This document shows, in pieces, positions 6,681-8,026 of a DNA stretch of 8,026 bases (the stretch's first letter is position 1; each line of letters starts with the position of its first letter). Where the stretch lies: assembly GCA_043764135.1 (NCBI GenBank), contig JAYUKV010000135.1, forward strand, positions 1 to 8,026, in the 5' to 3' direction. The notes below the pieces were generated by a model. That model did no database searches, was not told the DNA's origin, and saw only the letters and a list, made by a program, of their open reading frames with translations. Source of the DNA: JAYUKV01 sp043764135. GTDB taxonomy: Bacteria; Patescibacteriota; JACMRA01. Made by a program: the position numbers and the translations under genes.

Positions 6681-6709
6681 ATTATAGCGTGTTTAATGCG
6701 TGTTTGCAA
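6681..6709 (-). promoter_or_regulatory. Leaderless promoter of the giant gene
   Basis: On the minus strand TTGCAA (6704-6709), 17 bases, TATAAT (6681-6686), then GTTGAC and the ATG. The start point is predicted at the first base of the ATG, the same geometry as the vapBC promoter. There is no room for a ribosome-binding site. Confidence 0.8.
6687..6705 (-). promoter_or_regulatory. Direct-repeat operator within the giant gene's promoter
   Basis: Read on the minus strand, AAACACGC, ATT, AAACACGC occupies 6705-6687, between and slightly into the -35 box. The two identical 8-mers have an 11-bp period, placing them on the same DNA face. The boxes are unusually GC-containing for this AT-rich DNA. 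A tandem-site repressor, or an activator acting on the spacer, is the natural reading. No other copy of the box was noticed in the window. Confidence 0.6.
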
Positions 6710-6887
6710 ATTGGGATTTTATTGGGTAATTTTAAGTCAGAAGCACCAGTCAATATCATTAACTATTAATTTACTACCATACCCCAAATGCTATTTAATG
6801 AATAAAAATTTAAATTTGACATAAAAAAGTAGCACGGCATCATTAAGATATAAATACAATTTACTTTTGTAGTAATCTTATCGGGTT

Positions 6888-6925
6888 TTTTTGTTAATTA
6901 GGAAAGAGGTCTAATATTGATTGTC
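6888..6925 (+). repeat. Dispersed repeat, copy B
   Basis: This shares TTTTTGTTAAT and AGGAAAGAGGTCTAAT (6900-6915) with copy A, differing by one inserted T at the junction, and then TTGAT-TGTC. It lies in the same orientation in the leader region of the HD-domain gene, about 145 bases before its ATG. There is no ATG at the position of the mini-ORF start in copy A. Confidence 0.7.
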
Positions 6926-7069
6926 TAATGGTAACTTAACTTAATAATAGTTGCATATAAAGCCGCTAATGTCAAAAACATTTGAGAATCTTGCCAATTC
7001 AAACAATAATTTGCAAAGAATTAAATACTAAACCATGTTTTATTTTGTCGTGATTGGCTTAAATTAAGT

Positions 7070-7765
7070 ATGACTATCCCTTACTTCGAAGATTATCAGA
7101 TCAAACGAATTATTGCTAGATTAAGATTCCATGGTAGTGATCAACGAATAATCCAAAGGGTTTGTGAGGATATAAACTTTGAGGCTAATTATGAGAAGTT
7201 TCTAAGAATCAGTAAACCTAGTAAATCAAAACTGGTTTATGACTGTCTCCAATTTGCAACACAAGTCCATATAGGTCAGACTTACCGCAAAAGAAGTGAC
7301 TCTCAAGGATTGCATTTGGTCCCTTATCTCAATCATCCAATTATCTTGGGAATCAAAGCAATAGAGTTGGGTTTTGATGAAATTGTGGTCGCTGGTTGCC
7401 TTGTCCATGATACCTTCAAAGCTACCAAAATCAATGCTGAATATATCAACCAAAACCTAGACCCACGTATATCAAGACTAGTACTAAGTTTCAATAGAAT
7501 AGAGGGTGAAGCCAAAGCAGAAGCACTACAAAGAATCCTTACATCAAAGTCTTTTGAATCAAAAGCTGTAAAGATACTTGATAAGTGGCATTCACTAATT
7601 AGGTCCTTCACACTCTATGACCCAGAATACCAAGAAAGATTGGTTGATGAAGTTAGTAATATTGTGATCCCAAATATCTCTTCAGAGTTTGGCGATATAG
7701 CACAAGACTGCAACTTCTTTATTGAAGGAGTCAACAATCTAAGAAAGCCAATCTTTGCTAACTAG
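7070..7765 (+). CDS. Stand-alone RelA/SpoT-type HD-domain protein lacking the catalytic Glu-Asp pair
   Basis: The 231-residue product matches the (p)ppGpp hydrolase half of Rel/SpoT enzymes, with no synthetase or regulatory domain. Matches to Rel numbering are QVHIGQTYRK (65-74, Arg73 like Rel Arg44), PYLNHP with His89 (Rel His53), LVHDT with His113-Asp114 (Rel His77-Asp78), and KILDKWHSL with Asp171 (Rel Asp144). Metal ligands are therefore complete. Rel enzymes read HDxxEDT, with the Glu-Asp needed for hydrolysis; here it is HDTFKAT, so Lys117 and Ala118 replace them. There is also an insertion of about seven residues between RK and PY. It may be inactive, bind alarmone or another nucleotide, or have changed chemistry. 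The ATG at 7070 has no Shine-Dalgarno sequence; a weak TTAAAT ends five bases before it. The gene is monocistronic, closed by the terminator at 7787. The HD family is confident; the precise role is not. Confidence 0.85.
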   Translation: MTIPYFEDYQIKRIIARLRFHGSDQRIIQRVCEDINFEANYEKFLRISKPSKSKLVYDCLQFATQVHIGQTYRKRSDSQGLHLVPYLNHPIILGIKAIELGFDEIVVAGCLVHDTFKATKINAEYINQNLDPRISRLVLSFNRIEGEAKAEALQRILTSKSFESKAVKILDKWHSLIRSFTLYDPEYQERLVDEVSNIVIPNISSEFGDIAQDCNFFIEGVNNLRKPIFAN

Positions 7766-7786
7766 AACTAGTGCAAAATTAATAAT

Positions 7787-7818
7787 ATCCAACTTTGATT
7801 ATGTTGGATTGTTTTTTT
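7787..7818 (+). terminator. Intrinsic terminator of the HD-domain gene
   Basis: ATCCAAC (7787-7793) and GTTGGAT (7803-7809) form a perfect 7-bp stem with a 9-base loop. TG and a T7 run (7812-7818) follow, 22 bases after the TAG stop of the HD gene. Confidence 0.85.
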
Positions 7819-7841
7819 GGGTATTTCAGTAAATAACAGAT

Positions 7842-7874
7842 CTTTTTTGTATCTACTATTTTGAATGGGAATTA
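7842..7874 (+). repeat. 33-bp direct repeat, copy 1
   Basis: This begins CTTTTTTGTATCTAC and ends AATGGGAATTA. It is identical over all 33 bases to 7901-7933, with a 59-bp period. The 26-base interval (7875-7900) is unrelated to the repeat. It begins 23 bases past the HD-gene terminator. Confidence 0.9.
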
Positions 7875-7900
7875 AATTATACAAAACTGGTAAGAAAGAA

Positions 7901-7933
7901 CTTTTTTGTATCTACTATTTTGAATGGGAATTA
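7901..7933 (+). repeat. 33-bp direct repeat, copy 2
   Basis: Exact copy of 7842-7874. No third copy follows before the window ends. It sits 20 bases upstream of a promoter and 59 bases upstream of the transposase-like start codon, so it may mark an insertion-sequence end or a regulatory site of that element. Confidence 0.9.
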
Positions 7934-7953
7934 TAGCTAACCCATAACACAAC

Positions 7954-7981
7954 TGGACAATTAATTTTAATCAACTATACT
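7954..7981 (+). promoter_or_regulatory. Sigma70-like promoter for the transposase-like gene
   Basis: TGGACA (7954-7959), 16 bases, TATACT (7976-7981). The start point would be near 7988, about five bases before the ATG at 7993, so the leader is very short. Confidence 0.5.
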
Positions 7982-7992
7982 GTCTTAAATTT

Positions 7993-8026
7993 ATGAGATA
8001 TAGTAATGATTTAAGAAAAAAAGTTG
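7993..8026 (+). CDS. Start of an IS630-like transposase, cut by the window edge
   Basis: Eleven codons are visible, MRYSNDLRKKV. This fits the M-x-YS-x-DLR-x-KV opening that is characteristic of IS630/Tc1-mariner-type transposases and related helix-turn-helix proteins, where it forms the first helix of the DNA-binding domain. The frame is open to the window end and a promoter with very short leader lies directly upstream (7954-7981). The exact 33-bp repeats ending at 7933 are in the position expected for the element's left end. Only the start is visible, so whether the gene is intact, and whether it carries the DDE catalytic residues, cannot be seen. A chance match over eleven residues is possible. 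Confidence 0.5.
   Translation, partial: MRYSNDLRKKV

Larger units (their letters stand above)
6675..7069. other. Gene-poor intergenic region between divergent genes
   Basis: Apart from the giant gene's promoter and repeat copy B, no coding frame was recognised. TTGACA occurs at 6816-6821 but lacks a -10 box at normal spacing (TATAAA at 6849 is too far). TACAA/TTGTA (6855-6859, 6867-6871) nested in AAGAT/ATCTT (6845-6849, 6875-6879), then T7 at 6886-6892, could form a weak structured or terminator-like RNA just upstream of the repeat. For the gene at 7070 only a weak TTAAAT (7059-7064) is correctly placed for another leaderless start. Confidence 0.4.

Noticed and set aside
6816..6854. TTGACA at 6816 with TATAAA at 6849 as a promoter
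   Set aside because: The spacing of 27 bases is far from the usual 16-18, so the two boxes cannot work together.
7226..7611. Two minus-strand frames of 75 and 92 codons
   Set aside because: Both are inside the HD-domain gene on the opposite strand, and that gene has a clear family match.
7842..7933. Two 33-bp repeats with a 26-bp interval as a minimal CRISPR array
   Set aside because: Only two units, a short spacer, no further unit in the 90 bases that follow, no cas gene in the window, and a transposase-like start immediately downstream. An insertion-sequence or simple duplication origin fits better.

Overview
The window is a strongly AT-rich bacterial segment with standard-code genes, spacious AT-rich intergenic DNA and few good Shine-Dalgarno sites. 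Two genes carry near-consensus sigma70-type promoters whose -10 box ends six bases before the ATG, so their mRNAs would be leaderless. Leaderless starts, a giant lineage-specific protein, orphan toxin-antitoxin (TA) and HD-domain genes and mobile-element debris fit an accessory region of an uncultured small-genome lineage such as Patescibacteria (CPR). That placement is an inference from style only; no taxonomic marker gene is present.

Layout, left to right. 1-580: a 61-residue hypothetical gene (+), a hairpin upstream of it, copy A of a dispersed repeat that carries a 17-codon mini-ORF, and two intrinsic terminators. 582-1653: two minus-strand genes. One is a small two-helix membrane protein with its own promoter. 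The other is an N-terminally truncated secreted-type carbohydrate enzyme fragment ending in a family 2 cellulose-binding-like domain. 1728-2399: a vapBC-type TA locus (+) with a consensus promoter and a perfect inverted-repeat operator. The ribbon-helix-helix antitoxin frame is broken by one TAA codon, while the PIN-domain toxin is intact. 2400-2582: a short convergent spacer with a C7 tract and a 14-bp palindrome.

2583-6674: a 1363-residue minus-strand protein dominates the window. I read it as an alpha-helical N-terminal half, a small amidoligase/glutamate-cysteine-ligase-like core around residues 457-610, a long repetitive beta-rich (WG-repeat or propeller-like) region, and a low-complexity tail. 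Its promoter holds two AAACACGC boxes one helical turn apart, exactly filling the -35/-10 spacer. This gene with its operator is the best candidate for an undescribed system.

6675-7069: a gene-poor spacer with repeat copy B. 7070-7765: a stand-alone RelA/SpoT-type HD-domain protein that keeps the metal ligands but has lost the catalytic Glu-Asp pair. It is followed by a strong terminator. 7842-7933: two exact 33-bp direct repeats. 7993-8026: the first codons of what looks like an IS630-family transposase, cut by the window edge.

The genes do not form one pathway. The window reads as separately transcribed accessory genes: TA, a stress-signalling-like HD protein, a giant putative peptide-bond-forming enzyme, a decayed cellulose-binding protein and a mobile element.
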